64,000 nt of DNA from Calditrichota bacterium (lineage in GTDB: Bacteria > Electryoneota > RPQS01): contig JACJWA010000002.1 of NCBI GenBank assembly GCA_020637395.1, positions 62,001 through 126,000 on the forward strand. Direction: 5' to 3'. Of this stretch, positions 34,745 to 43,353 are shown piece after piece; position 1 is the stretch's first letter, and the number at the start of each line of letters is the position of its first letter. The notes under the pieces are model-generated. The model worked only from the letters and a program-made list of their open reading frames with translations, was not told the DNA's origin and made no database searches. Position numbers and translations under genes: made by a program.

Positions 34745-35815
34745 ATGAAAACAAGACTCACTGCTTTCTCGTTTCTCGCTCTGGTTCTGCTGCTTGCCGG
34801 CTGCTCGCACGAAGCGAAACTCGTTCCCGCGGATTCCGCGACACTGCGCGCTCGCACCGCAACCGCCACTGAAAAGTCACTGCCTCGTTTGATCGCCGTG
34901 CGCGGCACCATTCAAGCGGAAGACGACGCCGTGCTCTCAAGCCGCGCCATGGGACCCGTGGTACGCGAACATGCTTTGCTCGGAGATCACGTTCGCAAAG
35001 GACAAGTTCTGCTCGAAATCGAAGCTCAGATGAGCAACGGTGGGCTCGCACAAGCGCAAGGCGCTCTGGCTCAGGCGCAAGCCGCGGCCTCGCTTGCCGA
35101 ACGAAACCTGAAGAGATTCGAAGCGCTCTTTGAAGCGAAGGCTTGCTCGCAGCTTGAACTCGACATGGCCCGCATGCAGCATGAAACCGCCGCCGGTGCC
35201 GTTAAACAGGCGCGCGGAGCCGTGGATCAGGCTCAGTCCGTCGCGCAAGAGAGCTCAATTCGTGCGCCGTTCGATGGAGTTGTGGTCGAGAAGTTTGTAA
35301 ACGTCGGCGATCTCGTTGCGCCGGGCCGCCCGTTGATTCGTGTGCAAACTTCTCAAGGCCGTGACCTGAGCTTTGTGGTGCGTTCCGCCGAAGCCTCACA
35401 GCTCACACGCGGCACGATCATCAACTGCGTCCTCGACAATTCACAGCGCGACGTCGAGGCAACAATCACGGAGATTGCTCCCTCCGCCGATCCCATGACG
35501 CACACCGTCACGGTGAAAGCGCGCCTGAGCGATGCCGATTCGCTCGCCGCGGGATTCACCGCAACCGCGGAGATTCCCGGCGAGAGTGTAAACGTGCTGC
35601 TCGTTCCGAAGACTGCTGTATTGGCCGCAGGTGGATTGCATCTCGCCACACTCGTGGATGAGCAAGGTGCCGCGCGAACCCGCGCCGTGACCATCGGCAG
35701 AACACGCGGAACGGATGTCGAGATTCTTTCCGGCCTGAAAGCTGGTGAAACCGTCGTACTGGATCGCACCGGAGTGATCGCGGAAGGCACACGCATCGAG
35801 AGGACGAACGGATGA
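34745..35815 (+). CDS. RND efflux periplasmic adaptor lipoprotein
   Basis: 356 residues. Lipobox 'LLAGC' gives a lipidated Cys near residue 20. The order is lipoyl half ('GPVVREHALLGDHVRKGQVL'), helical hairpin ('ALAQAQAAASLAERNLKRFE'), second lipoyl half ('SSIRAPFDGVVVEKFVNVG'), then beta-barrel and membrane-proximal domains. This is the MFP family that links an RND pump with a TolC channel. It has no His-rich region, unlike the adaptor at 3104. Its stop overlaps the start of the pump gene by four bases. Confidence 0.9.
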   Translation: MKTRLTAFSFLALVLLLAGCSHEAKLVPADSATLRARTATATEKSLPRLIAVRGTIQAEDDAVLSSRAMGPVVREHALLGDHVRKGQVLLEIEAQMSNGGLAQAQGALAQAQAAASLAERNLKRFEALFEAKACSQLELDMARMQHETAAGAVKQARGAVDQAQSVAQESSIRAPFDGVVVEKFVNVGDLVAPGRPLIRVQTSQGRDLSFVVRSAEASQLTRGTIINCVLDNSQRDVEATITEIAPSADPMTHTVTVKARLSDADSLAAGFTATAEIPGESVNVLLVPKTAVLAAGGLHLATLVDEQGAARTRAVTIGRTRGTDVEILSGLKAGETVVLDRTGVIAEGTRIERTNG

Positions 35816-38800
35816 GCGATCGCACTCCCGAACAGATTCACAAAGAAATGGAAGCGCTTCGCCGCGATGCGAAGCGAGAGAAACTTGCGCGCCGCAAGAT
35901 CGGAGCGTCAGGAAAACTTGCCGCGGCCTTCCTCGAGTCCAAACTTACTCCGCTTCTCGTCGTCGCGTCGCTGCTGATCGGAGCGCTGGCGCTGATCGTC
36001 ACGCCGCGCGAAGAAGAGCCGCAGATCAAGGTGCCGATGGTGGATGTCACGGTCGGCTTGCCCGGTGCGTCGGCGCAGGAAGTCGAACGCCGCGTCATCA
36101 CTCCGCTTGAGAAAGTTCTCTACGAGATCGAAAACGTCGAGTACATCTATTCGACGTCACAGCCGTCGGGCGGCATGATCATTGTCCGTTTCTATGTCGG
36201 CACAGACCCCGATCAAGCCGTCACAAGAATTCACGCCAAGCTCGCCGCACATCCCGAAGCGCTGCCGCAAGGTTCGACCACTCCGGTCGTCAAACCGCGC
36301 TCGATTGATGATGTCCCCGCGCTGGCCTACACACTCTGGAGCACAACCGCGTCACCCACGGAGCTTCGCGGTATCGCCGACGAATTGCGCAATGAAGTCA
36401 TTCAGCATCCGCGCGTCGCGCAGGCCTGGCTGATTGGCGGACAACGTCGCGTCGTTCGAGTTACGTTCGATCGCGACAAACTCGCAGCCTATCAAGTCTC
36501 ACTGCTGCAAGCCTACGGAGCCATTGACGGCGCGAACTGGAAACTTCCCGCCGGCCAAATGGTTTCAGGGGATCTCACCACTGAAGTTCATGTCGGCGCG
36601 TTTGTCAAAAACATGGACGAAGTCCGTCAACTGGTTGTCGCCACCTATCGCGGCAAACCTGTTCGCCTTGAAGACGTCGCGTCGGTCGAAGATGGACCCG
36701 AAGAAGCCGCGCAATACGTCTGGATGGGCAGCGGCCCGGCGGCGCAAGAGAAAGACATCTCCGTCGCAGGAATAGACGCCCCCGCGATCACACTCGCAAT
36801 CTCCAAGAAGCCCGGCACAAACGCCGTGGACCTTGTCTCGGAGTTGGACGCGCGTCTCGCCGAACTGAAAGGCGCGCTGATTCCCTCGGATGTCACGGTC
36901 ACCAAAACCCGCGACTACGGTTTCACCGCCAAGGAAAAATCCAACGAACTGATATTCCACGTCGGACTTGCGACGCTCTCCGTCGTCTTCCTCATGCTGC
37001 TGATGCTGGGCCGCCGCGAAGCCGTCGTCGTTCTGGTTGCCGTTCCCGTAACGCTTGCCCTGACTCTTGCCGCAAGCTATTTCTTCGGCTACACGCTGAA
37101 TCGCGTCACGCTCTTCGCACTGATTTTCTCAATCGGTATTCTTGTGGATGACGCAATCGTGGTGGTCGAAAACATTCATCGGCACTATCAATTACGCTGG
37201 ACAAACGCCAAGCACGCGACAATCTTCGGTACGGATGAAGTCGGCAACCCCACCATTCTCGCCACGTTGACGGTGATCGCCGCCTTGATGCCGCTGGCCT
37301 TCGTATCCGGTCTGATGGGTCCCTACATGCGCCCCATTCCGGTCAACGCGTCCGCCGCGATGTTCTTCTCGCTGTTGGTTGCGTTTATCGTCTCGCCGTG
37401 GCTCACCTATCGCCTGTTCGGCGGATCGAAAGCAGTGGATCCCTCGCATCATCACTACGACGAGACGCAGGAAGAGGGCAAGCTGCAGCAAATGTACTCG
37501 CGCATCATGCGTCCGCTGCTGCACAGTCCCAAGAAACAAATCATCGCTTTCGGAAGCGTCATCGGCATTCTCCTGCTCTCCATGCTGCTCTTTCCGCTCC
37601 GCTGGGTCGTCGTCAAGATGATGCCCTATGACAACAAGAGCGAGTTGCAGGTGGTGATTGATGCACCGGAAGAGTTTTCACTCGAGCGCACCAACGCCGC
37701 CGCGCGCGACATCGCCGCTCACTTCGCAAGCATGCCCGAAGTCACCGACTATCAGGTGTACGTCGGAACATCCGCTCCCTTCAACTTCAATGGTCTCGTC
37801 CGCTACTACTTCCTGCGCAGCGGATCGAATGTCGCTGACATTCAAGTCAATCTCGTGAACAAGCATCTGCGTGATCAGGAGAGCCACGACTTCGCCAAGT
37901 CTGTGCGCAACGAACTTCTCCCGATTGCCGAGAAGCACGGCATCAATCTGAAAGTCACCGAAGTTCCGCCCGGTCCGCCCGTGCTCTCAACCATGGTGGC
38001 CGAAGTCTATGGCCCGGACCGTGAGGGCCGCAAGGCGGTCGCGACGCAAGTCAAAGAGATCTTTGAAACCACCGAAGGTATTGTGGATGTGGATTGGCTG
38101 GTCGAAGATCAGGCTCCGCTCTCCGAATGGGTCGTGGATCAAGAGAAAGCCGCCGCGGTTGGAATAACTCCCGAACACATCACGCGCACGCTGCGCGTCG
38201 CCTTGAATGGTGCCGAAGCCGGGCTGCTTCACACCGAACAGGATCGCTCGCCCGTTCCGCTCGTGCTGCAACTGGATCGCGTGCAGCGCGCGCGCATCGA
38301 AGAACTCGCGTCGTTGAAACTTCACGGCGCACAAGGACAGCTCGTTCCGCTCGGCGAACTCGTGCGCATGCAAGAGAAGACCCGCGAGTCCTTCATCTAC
38401 CACAAGAACATGCAGCCGGTCACGTATGTGATCGGAGAAGTTGCCGGAACCGAGGAGTCCCCGGTCTATGGCATCATGAACATGAACGAGCGCCTGAAGG
38501 ACGTGAAGACTCCCACGGGAGTCGAACTCGCGGTGATGTCCACGCACATGCCCGACCAGAGTCAGCAGTACGCGCTGAAGTGGGACGGCGAATGGCACAT
38601 CACCTACGAAGTGTTCCGCGACATGGGTGCGGCCTTTGGTGTGGTTGTCTTGTTAATCTATGTTCTCGTCGTCGGTTGGTTCGGATCATTCATCACTCCG
38701 CTGATTATCATGGCGCCGATTCCGCTCACTCTGATCGGAATTCTTCCGGGGCACGCGGCGCTCGGTGTGTTCTTCACCGCAACCTCCATGATCGGGTTCA

Positions 38801-39126
38801 TCGCGCTATCCGGAATTGTCGTGCGCAACTCGATTCTGCTCGTGGACTTCATCAATCAGGAAATCCGCGCAGGGGAGTCGCTTGAAGAAGCCGTCTTGAA
38901 AGCCGGGGCCGTGCGTTTCCGTCCGATCACACTTACGGCGCTCGCGCTGGTGGTTGGTGCAGGCGTGATCTATCTCGATCCGATCTTTCAGGGCCTGGCC
39001 GTGTCGCTGATCTTCGGCGTCATCGCGTCAACCGCTCTGACTCTCGTCGTCATCCCGCTGATGTATTACATCTATTTGAAACTCGCAGGCACGGACCAGA
39101 TCCTGGATCCGGAAGAAGATAATTAG
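35812..39126 (+). CDS. RND efflux inner-membrane pump (AcrB/HAE-like)
   Basis: 1104 residues, slightly longer than usual because of a charged ~35-residue cytoplasmic N-terminal extension ('EALRRDAKREKLARRKIG') before TM1. The family pattern is clear: 'VTVGLPGASAQEVERRV', TM4 'GILVDDAIVVVENIHRH' with the two Asp of the proton relay, and the second half ending in 'LAVSLIFGVIASTALTLVV'. It would export drugs, organic compounds or metals by proton antiport. The substrate cannot be told; the downstream Cys-containing ArsR protein hints at metal or sulfur stress. Confidence 0.9.
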   Translation: MSDRTPEQIHKEMEALRRDAKREKLARRKIGASGKLAAAFLESKLTPLLVVASLLIGALALIVTPREEEPQIKVPMVDVTVGLPGASAQEVERRVITPLEKVLYEIENVEYIYSTSQPSGGMIIVRFYVGTDPDQAVTRIHAKLAAHPEALPQGSTTPVVKPRSIDDVPALAYTLWSTTASPTELRGIADELRNEVIQHPRVAQAWLIGGQRRVVRVTFDRDKLAAYQVSLLQAYGAIDGANWKLPAGQMVSGDLTTEVHVGAFVKNMDEVRQLVVATYRGKPVRLEDVASVEDGPEEAAQYVWMGSGPAAQEKDISVAGIDAPAITLAISKKPGTNAVDLVSELDARLAELKGALIPSDVTVTKTRDYGFTAKEKSNELIFHVGLATLSVVFLMLLMLGRREAVVVLVAVPVTLALTLAASYFFGYTLNRVTLFALIFSIGILVDDAIVVVENIHRHYQLRWTNAKHATIFGTDEVGNPTILATLTVIAALMPLAFVSGLMGPYMRPIPVNASAAMFFSLLVAFIVSPWLTYRLFGGSKAVDPSHHHYDETQEEGKLQQMYSRIMRPLLHSPKKQIIAFGSVIGILLLSMLLFPLRWVVVKMMPYDNKSELQVVIDAPEEFSLERTNAAARDIAAHFASMPEVTDYQVYVGTSAPFNFNGLVRYYFLRSGSNVADIQVNLVNKHLRDQESHDFAKSVRNELLPIAEKHGINLKVTEVPPGPPVLSTMVAEVYGPDREGRKAVATQVKEIFETTEGIVDVDWLVEDQAPLSEWVVDQEKAAAVGITPEHITRTLRVALNGAEAGLLHTEQDRSPVPLVLQLDRVQRARIEELASLKLHGAQGQLVPLGELVRMQEKTRESFIYHKNMQPVTYVIGEVAGTEESPVYGIMNMNERLKDVKTPTGVELAVMSTHMPDQSQQYALKWDGEWHITYEVFRDMGAAFGVVVLLIYVLVVGWFGSFITPLIIMAPIPLTLIGILPGHAALGVFFTATSMIGFIALSGIVVRNSILLVDFINQEIRAGESLEEAVLKAGAVRFRPITLTALALVVGAGVIYLDPIFQGLAVSLIFGVIASTALTLVVIPLMYYIYLKLAGTDQILDPEEDN

Positions 39127-39141
39127 AAAGAGGAACACTCA

Positions 39142-39330
39142 ATGCGTGTCGAAGAAGCCGTCCGCCTGCTTGCGGGCATCATGATTCTGCTGAGCCTTGC
39201 GCTGACGCTCTGGGTAAGCCAGTGGTGGCTCTTGCTCACCGCGTTTGTGGCGCTCAACTTGATTCAATCCTCTCTAAGCAAGTGGTGTCCCGCGATCACG
39301 ATCTTTCGAAAACTCGGATTGAAATCATAG
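39142..39330 (+). CDS. DUF2892 (YgaP-like) small membrane protein
   Basis: 62 residues with two TM helices ('LLAGIMILLSLALTLWVS' and 'WWLLLTAFVALNLIQSS') and the 'KWCP' motif seen in the membrane part of YgaP-type rhodaneses and stand-alone DUF2892 proteins. GAGGAA lies eight bases before the ATG. Its place in an efflux operon with a PII-like and an ArsR gene recalls sulfur- or metal-related operons, but function is unknown. Confidence 0.85.
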   Translation: MRVEEAVRLLAGIMILLSLALTLWVSQWWLLLTAFVALNLIQSSLSKWCPAITIFRKLGLKS

Positions 39331-39340
39331 GAGCAGAGCC

Positions 39341-39625
39341 ATGGAAATGCTGGTCGTGTTCGCGCGCGCCGAATTGCGCGAGGAGATTGAACTGCTTCTG
39401 CAGCGCCAGGGAGTTCCCGGATTCACGGAAATCTCCGAAGCCCACGGCGTGGGTTCAAGCGGCGCCCGCATGGGCAGCGCCGTGCATCCCAAGACATCGG
39501 TCGTACTGATGACCGTCGTGGAGTCCGATCTGCGTGAGAAGATTGTCGAAATCTTGAAAGACTACGAGCGCGAGTGCAAATGCAACGTCTCGTGTGTCTA
39601 TTGGCCCGTGGTCGTTGCCGTATAG
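39341..39625 (+). CDS. PII-like small regulatory protein with Cys-rich C terminus
   Basis: 94 residues with the beta-alpha-beta ferredoxin-like pattern of PII/CutA-type proteins ('MEMLVVFARAELREEIELLL', 'TSVVLMTVVESDLREKIVEIL'). The T-loop region is short ('EAHGVGSSGARMGSAVHP'). At the C-terminal end there is a C-x-C-x3-C cluster (Cys79, Cys81, Cys85), a possible metal site. Similar proteins sit in RND and DUF2892 operons of several phyla. It starts ten bases after DUF2892 and ends eight bases before the ArsR start. Ligand and partner are not known. Confidence 0.75.
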   Translation: MEMLVVFARAELREEIELLLQRQGVPGFTEISEAHGVGSSGARMGSAVHPKTSVVLMTVVESDLREKIVEILKDYERECKCNVSCVYWPVVVAV

Positions 39626-39633
39626 AGGAGACA

Positions 39634-39954
39634 ATGCCCTTGCCAACAGGAAATGAAGTCCCCACCGTTGAAATGGTGTCCCGCATCGCGACCATGCTGA
39701 AAGCGATGGGCGATCCCGTGCGTCTGCGCATTCTCTACTACTTGCGCCAGCGCGAGTACACGGTCTCGGAACTGGTCGAAGAGCTTGGCTGCAGTCAGGC
39801 AAATGTCTCAAAGCACCTTTCGATTCTGAAAGCTTCAGGCCTTGTGGAACCCCGCACCGACAAGCAAAACCGTTTCTACCACGTCACCGACCCGGTGGTG
39901 AACTCCGTCTGCGACTCTGTTTGTAGCTCGATAGAAAAGCGGCAAGGCAAATAG
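39634..39954 (+). CDS. ArsR-family transcriptional regulator
   Basis: 106 residues. ATG at 39634 has AGAGGAGACA immediately before it, so the frame open to 39574 is not used. The winged helix is clear: 'MLKAMGDPVRLRILYYLRQR', 'TVSELVEELGCSQANVSKHL', 'GLVEPRTDKQNRFYHV'. Cys53 lies at the start of the recognition helix, and Cys93 and Cys97 lie in the last helix ('SVCDSVCSS'), possible metal or thiol sensing residues. As last gene of the efflux operon it probably represses it and is released by the exported or stress-causing compound. A terminator follows. Confidence 0.9.
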   Translation: MPLPTGNEVPTVEMVSRIATMLKAMGDPVRLRILYYLRQREYTVSELVEELGCSQANVSKHLSILKASGLVEPRTDKQNRFYHVTDPVVNSVCDSVCSSIEKRQGK

Positions 39955-39967
39955 CGATCTCTTCCTC

Positions 39968-40004
39968 ATGAAAAACCCCGGTGCAATGCATCGGGGTTTT
40001 TCAT
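39968..40004 (+). terminator. Intrinsic terminator after the arsR-like gene
   Basis: A perfect 13-bp outer stem (39968-39980 with 39992-40004) has an inner TGCA/TGCA pairing. The A-rich 5' arm and T-rich 3' arm allow use from either direction. Confidence 0.85.
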
Positions 40005-40081
40005 ATCTGGCTAAAGAGATTGCGGAAAAAGTTGTATCTTACGTAAGCAGTCAAAGTCACTCTGCCAACGGGAGCGCCGAC

Positions 40082-42091
40082 ATGAAAACACTCTTCATTT
40101 GTTCAATTCTTGCCCTTGCAACCGCCGCTCACGCGCAGGACGCCTACGATGAACTCCTGTATCGGTCGTACCTTGCGCACATCGCCGCCGCAAATGCGTC
40201 GCTTCGTCTGAACGAAGCCTCCGAAGCCAAGCGCTGGATTGACGGAGCCGCCATCACTCGCCTCGGCTGGGAGTGGGACTATCTGAACTCGACCGCGGAC
40301 CAAAGCCTGGACCGCGTCGAGTTTGAGGATGCGCTTCCCGTGGACATCTCGCCGTCGCCGGACGGGAAGACTCTCGCCTTGGCTATGGACGACGGTTCCA
40401 TTCGTCTATTGGATGCCGCCACGCTCAAAGAGCAGCGCCGCATCGTCGGTCATCGCGCAGCAGTTTATGCCGCGCGCTATTCTCCGGACGGCAAGAGCAT
40501 CGTGTCCTGCTCGCGCGATAGCACGCTCCGCGCATGGAACGCAGAGTCCGGCGAGTTACTCTGGGAGGTGCACGCCGGAGGTCATGGACTTGCCGATGTT
40601 CACGTCAGCCCAGACAGCAAAAGCATTACCTATTGCTCGTGGCGGCGTCATCCGGAAAAAAGGGTGGAGGGACTCGTCTCGCTCTGGTCAACCAAAACTG
40701 GTAAAAAACTCTGGGAAGCTCCCTTCGGCAACAAACCAATCGTCGCGATTCGTTTTAGTCCCGACGGCACCATGCTTGCGGCGGGAACATGGGGTTGGCG
40801 CGTCGCACTCTGGACTCTGTCCAACCGTGACTCCGTGCGCGAATTCACCTTTGACGACGTGGACGCCTATTCCGCCATTGACGACATTGCCTTTTCGCAA
40901 GACGGAAAACAGATCATTGCCGCAACCAAGAACGGCACTCCGCGCATTTGGGATGTGGAGTCCGGCGAGCTGCTGCACGAACTCCGCTCGCACACCAAAC
41001 CCGTGCTAACTGTTTGCGTTTCACAGGACGGATCCCAGCTCTACACCTCGGGCGCCGATGCAGCGATTGTGGTCTGGAACATGCAAACGGGAAAACCGCT
41101 GACCAAACTCTTCGGTCACGACGACCGCGTGTATGCGCTCGCAACGTCTCCCGATTCGAGAACTCTCTATTCTCTTTCGGCGGATCGCTCGCTTCGGATC
41201 TGGTCTGTTCCCGCCGGAACGTGGTGCACAGCTCCCGCAGGCCGCCCGGAATATTGCTATGCCTTCGCCCTCACGATGGACGGCAAAACGCTGCTCACCG
41301 ACGGTCCTGATTCTTTGGCCACACTTTGGAATGCAGCAGACGGTACGCTCTTGCGCACGTTGGATGTTCGCGATGATTTGCTGAACGCCATCGCCGTCGC
41401 ACCGGACAACTCGTGGTTCGCAACGTGCACATGGGACACGGTCGTGCGCGTTTGGAACATGCAAACGGGAAAACTGAAACACGAACTCGTCGGCTTGAAA
41501 GGTGGAGTGACAACTCTTGCGGCAAGTCCGGACGGAAAATGGCTCGCGGGTGCCACGTCCGCTAAAGAAGTCGTAGTCTGGAACAGCGACGGCGATCTCG
41601 TCGCGCGTTTGGAGTGCCCGGGCGGTGTTTGGAGCGTCGCGTTCTCTCCTTTTTGCGACTTGCTTGCTACTGGCGGTCAGGACGGAACACTCTCGCTCTG
41701 GAACGTCGGATCCTGGCAGCTTCAGCGCGACGTCCGCGAATACTCCGCTTCGATCAACGCAATCGCTTTTCATCCCGGCGGATACGAACTCGCAACCGCA
41801 GGAGACGATGGCCGCCTCGTGGTCTGGGACACAGAAGACCTCGCGGAAGAACACGAGCTGCGCGGTCATTCACAGCGCATCTGGTGTGTGGCCTATTCAC
41901 CCGACGGCAGCCGCCTGTTCACCGGTTCCGCCGATCTCACCGTCCGCGTCTGGGATGCAGAGGTCGGGTCGTCACTCTTGGTCTTGTCCGAGTTCTCGGA
42001 TCCCGTGTACAACATCGCCGTTTCGCCCGACGGAAACTCCGTCTACGCAAACTCGAGCGGCACCGAATTCAGAAAATTCTCAGCTCGATAA
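40082..42091 (+). CDS. Secreted WD40-repeat protein
   Basis: 669 residues. Start at 40082 is chosen because the frame upstream runs through the terminator at 39968, GGGAG lies upstream, and 'MKTLFICSILALATAAHAQ' is a good signal peptide. The first ~75 residues are helical ('AHIAAANASLRLNEASEAKRW'), followed by about 13 WD40 blades ('VAAARYSPDGKSIVSCSRDS'-like, 'RVWNMQTGK', 'LWNVGSWQLQRDVRE'), enough for two seven-bladed propellers. It is exported, unlike most WD40 proteins, and has no enzyme domain or sorting tail. It is probably a protein-protein interaction platform. The partner is unknown. Confidence 0.85.
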   Translation: MKTLFICSILALATAAHAQDAYDELLYRSYLAHIAAANASLRLNEASEAKRWIDGAAITRLGWEWDYLNSTADQSLDRVEFEDALPVDISPSPDGKTLALAMDDGSIRLLDAATLKEQRRIVGHRAAVYAARYSPDGKSIVSCSRDSTLRAWNAESGELLWEVHAGGHGLADVHVSPDSKSITYCSWRRHPEKRVEGLVSLWSTKTGKKLWEAPFGNKPIVAIRFSPDGTMLAAGTWGWRVALWTLSNRDSVREFTFDDVDAYSAIDDIAFSQDGKQIIAATKNGTPRIWDVESGELLHELRSHTKPVLTVCVSQDGSQLYTSGADAAIVVWNMQTGKPLTKLFGHDDRVYALATSPDSRTLYSLSADRSLRIWSVPAGTWCTAPAGRPEYCYAFALTMDGKTLLTDGPDSLATLWNAADGTLLRTLDVRDDLLNAIAVAPDNSWFATCTWDTVVRVWNMQTGKLKHELVGLKGGVTTLAASPDGKWLAGATSAKEVVVWNSDGDLVARLECPGGVWSVAFSPFCDLLATGGQDGTLSLWNVGSWQLQRDVREYSASINAIAFHPGGYELATAGDDGRLVVWDTEDLAEEHELRGHSQRIWCVAYSPDGSRLFTGSADLTVRVWDAEVGSSLLVLSEFSDPVYNIAVSPDGNSVYANSSGTEFRKFSAR

Positions 42092-42167
42092 CTCGCACCA
42101 TTTCTGATTGCACGCGGTTGCACTCCAATCAACGTCAATAGCCAGATTCGGCAGTGTCAAGCGGCAC

Positions 42168-42196
42168 TTGAGTTTCCCGCGAATAACTTGTAGATT
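42168..42196 (+). promoter_or_regulatory. Sigma70-type promoter for the DUF4412-like gene
   Basis: TTGAGT (42168-42173) and TAGATT (42191-42196) are 17 bases apart. The predicted start lies about 45 bases before the ATG at 42246. Confidence 0.5.
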
Positions 42197-42245
42197 TTTC
42201 TGGCTGAAGTGTAAATGTTCCGAATTCACCAAACCAAAACCTCCC

Positions 42246-43190
42246 ATGCGAGTAGCGCTGTTTCTGCTCCTCATTTGCGCGTTGTCCGCTCAGGCCGACG
42301 TCACGCGCCAAACCAAAACCGTCGCCAAAGGTTTCGGCGGTTTTGAGTCTTCGCAAACTACGTTTTTCACTGCGGACAAATCCTCCGACGTCTCCAAATC
42401 CAAATGGACCAGCGGCTTCATGAAAATCGCCACCGGCGGCAAGGAGCAGCAAGGCACAACGATCACCCGGCTGGACAAAGAGCTGGTCTGGACGCTCGAT
42501 GATCGCAAGAAAACCTATACTGAAATGACCTTCGAAGAGTTCCGCGAGATGCTAAAGAAGGCAACCGCCGACCTGCAGGGCGATGAAGAGGACGTTCCCG
42601 ACACCACTGCCGAAGACATGTACGAATGGAAGATCGAGACACTGTCCGAGCCCGATCCTAAAACCATCAACGGTTGGGAATGCCGCAACGTTCGCATGCT
42701 CGCCACCGGCACCAACAAAACGGACTCGCTCGATTGGGTCAAGATTGATTTCAGCACGTGGAACAGCGAGGCCGTCCCCGGCACTGCGGAGATTCGCGAG
42801 TTCGCATTGAACTATGTGAAGGCCGTCGGGCTGGACGAGTGGGCACAAAACTCTGGTCTGCAAATGGCCGTCGCCCTCTACCAAACCCAGTTCAAGCAGC
42901 TTGCCGAAGAACTCGCAAAAGCTCCCGGCGATGCAGTCGAGACGGTGCTGGAGATTCGCCGTCATCAGTTGGTCGGTCCGTCGCTCGGCAAAGCCATGAA
43001 AGAGGGCATGAAGAACGAGGTCATGGGCAAGCTGCCCTTTGGCAAGAAGAAGGAAGCCCCGTCGCAAGAGCCCAAGTGGGAAGAGCGCGTCAAGTACCGA
43101 ATGCAGACCGACCTGCTCTCTTCGGAAGTCGCGCCGGTAGAAACCGCGCAATTCGAAGTCCCCTCGGGTTACAAGAAAAAGAACAAGTAG
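42246..43190 (+). CDS. Exported protein, DUF4412-like
   Basis: 314 residues with a signal peptide ('MRVALFLLLICALSAQA'); ATG at 42246 is downstream of the promoter at 42168, so the frame reaching 42108 is not used. The mature protein resembles DUF4412-type periplasmic proteins: 'KIATGGKEQQGTTITRLDKE', 'LVWTLDDRKKTYTEMTFEE' and a later 'NGWECRNVRMLATG'. Such proteins read like the LolA/LolB-fold group, but this link is tentative. The C-terminal third is Lys- and Glu-rich. It is monocistronic between a promoter and a terminator. No role can be assigned. Confidence 0.7.
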   Translation: MRVALFLLLICALSAQADVTRQTKTVAKGFGGFESSQTTFFTADKSSDVSKSKWTSGFMKIATGGKEQQGTTITRLDKELVWTLDDRKKTYTEMTFEEFREMLKKATADLQGDEEDVPDTTAEDMYEWKIETLSEPDPKTINGWECRNVRMLATGTNKTDSLDWVKIDFSTWNSEAVPGTAEIREFALNYVKAVGLDEWAQNSGLQMAVALYQTQFKQLAEELAKAPGDAVETVLEIRRHQLVGPSLGKAMKEGMKNEVMGKLPFGKKKEAPSQEPKWEERVKYRMQTDLLSSEVAPVETAQFEVPSGYKKKNK

Positions 43191-43214
43191 CCCCGCTCAA
43201 ACCGCCCCATCTAA

Positions 43215-43250
43215 GCCCCTGTTAAGCAATTGCTTGGCAGGGGCATTTGT
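43215..43250 (+). terminator. Intrinsic terminator after the DUF4412-like gene
   Basis: A stem of GCCCCTG (43215-43221) with CAGGGGC (43238-43244) has inner AAGCA/TGCTT pairing and is followed by ATTTGTATTG. Confidence 0.7.
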
Positions 43251-43282
43251 ATTGAGAAACTTCACAAAGTCGCCGGATTCTC

Positions 43283-43311
43283 TTGCCCTCCCGCCTCGGA
43301 TTCCGTACATT
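43283..43311 (+). promoter_or_regulatory. Sigma70-type promoter for the alpha-glucosidase gene
   Basis: TTGCCC (43283-43288) and TACATT (43306-43311) are 17 bases apart. A start near 43318 gives a leader of about 36 bases before the ATG at 43354. Confidence 0.55.
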
Positions 43312-43353
43312 ATACCCGAACCGGACTATTCTCCTTCCCCCCACAACAAGGAC

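Noticed and set aside
39968..40081. N-terminal extension of the WD40 protein
   Set aside because: The extension begins inside the ArsR terminator hairpin; ATG at 40082 has a ribosome-binding site and starts a signal peptide.
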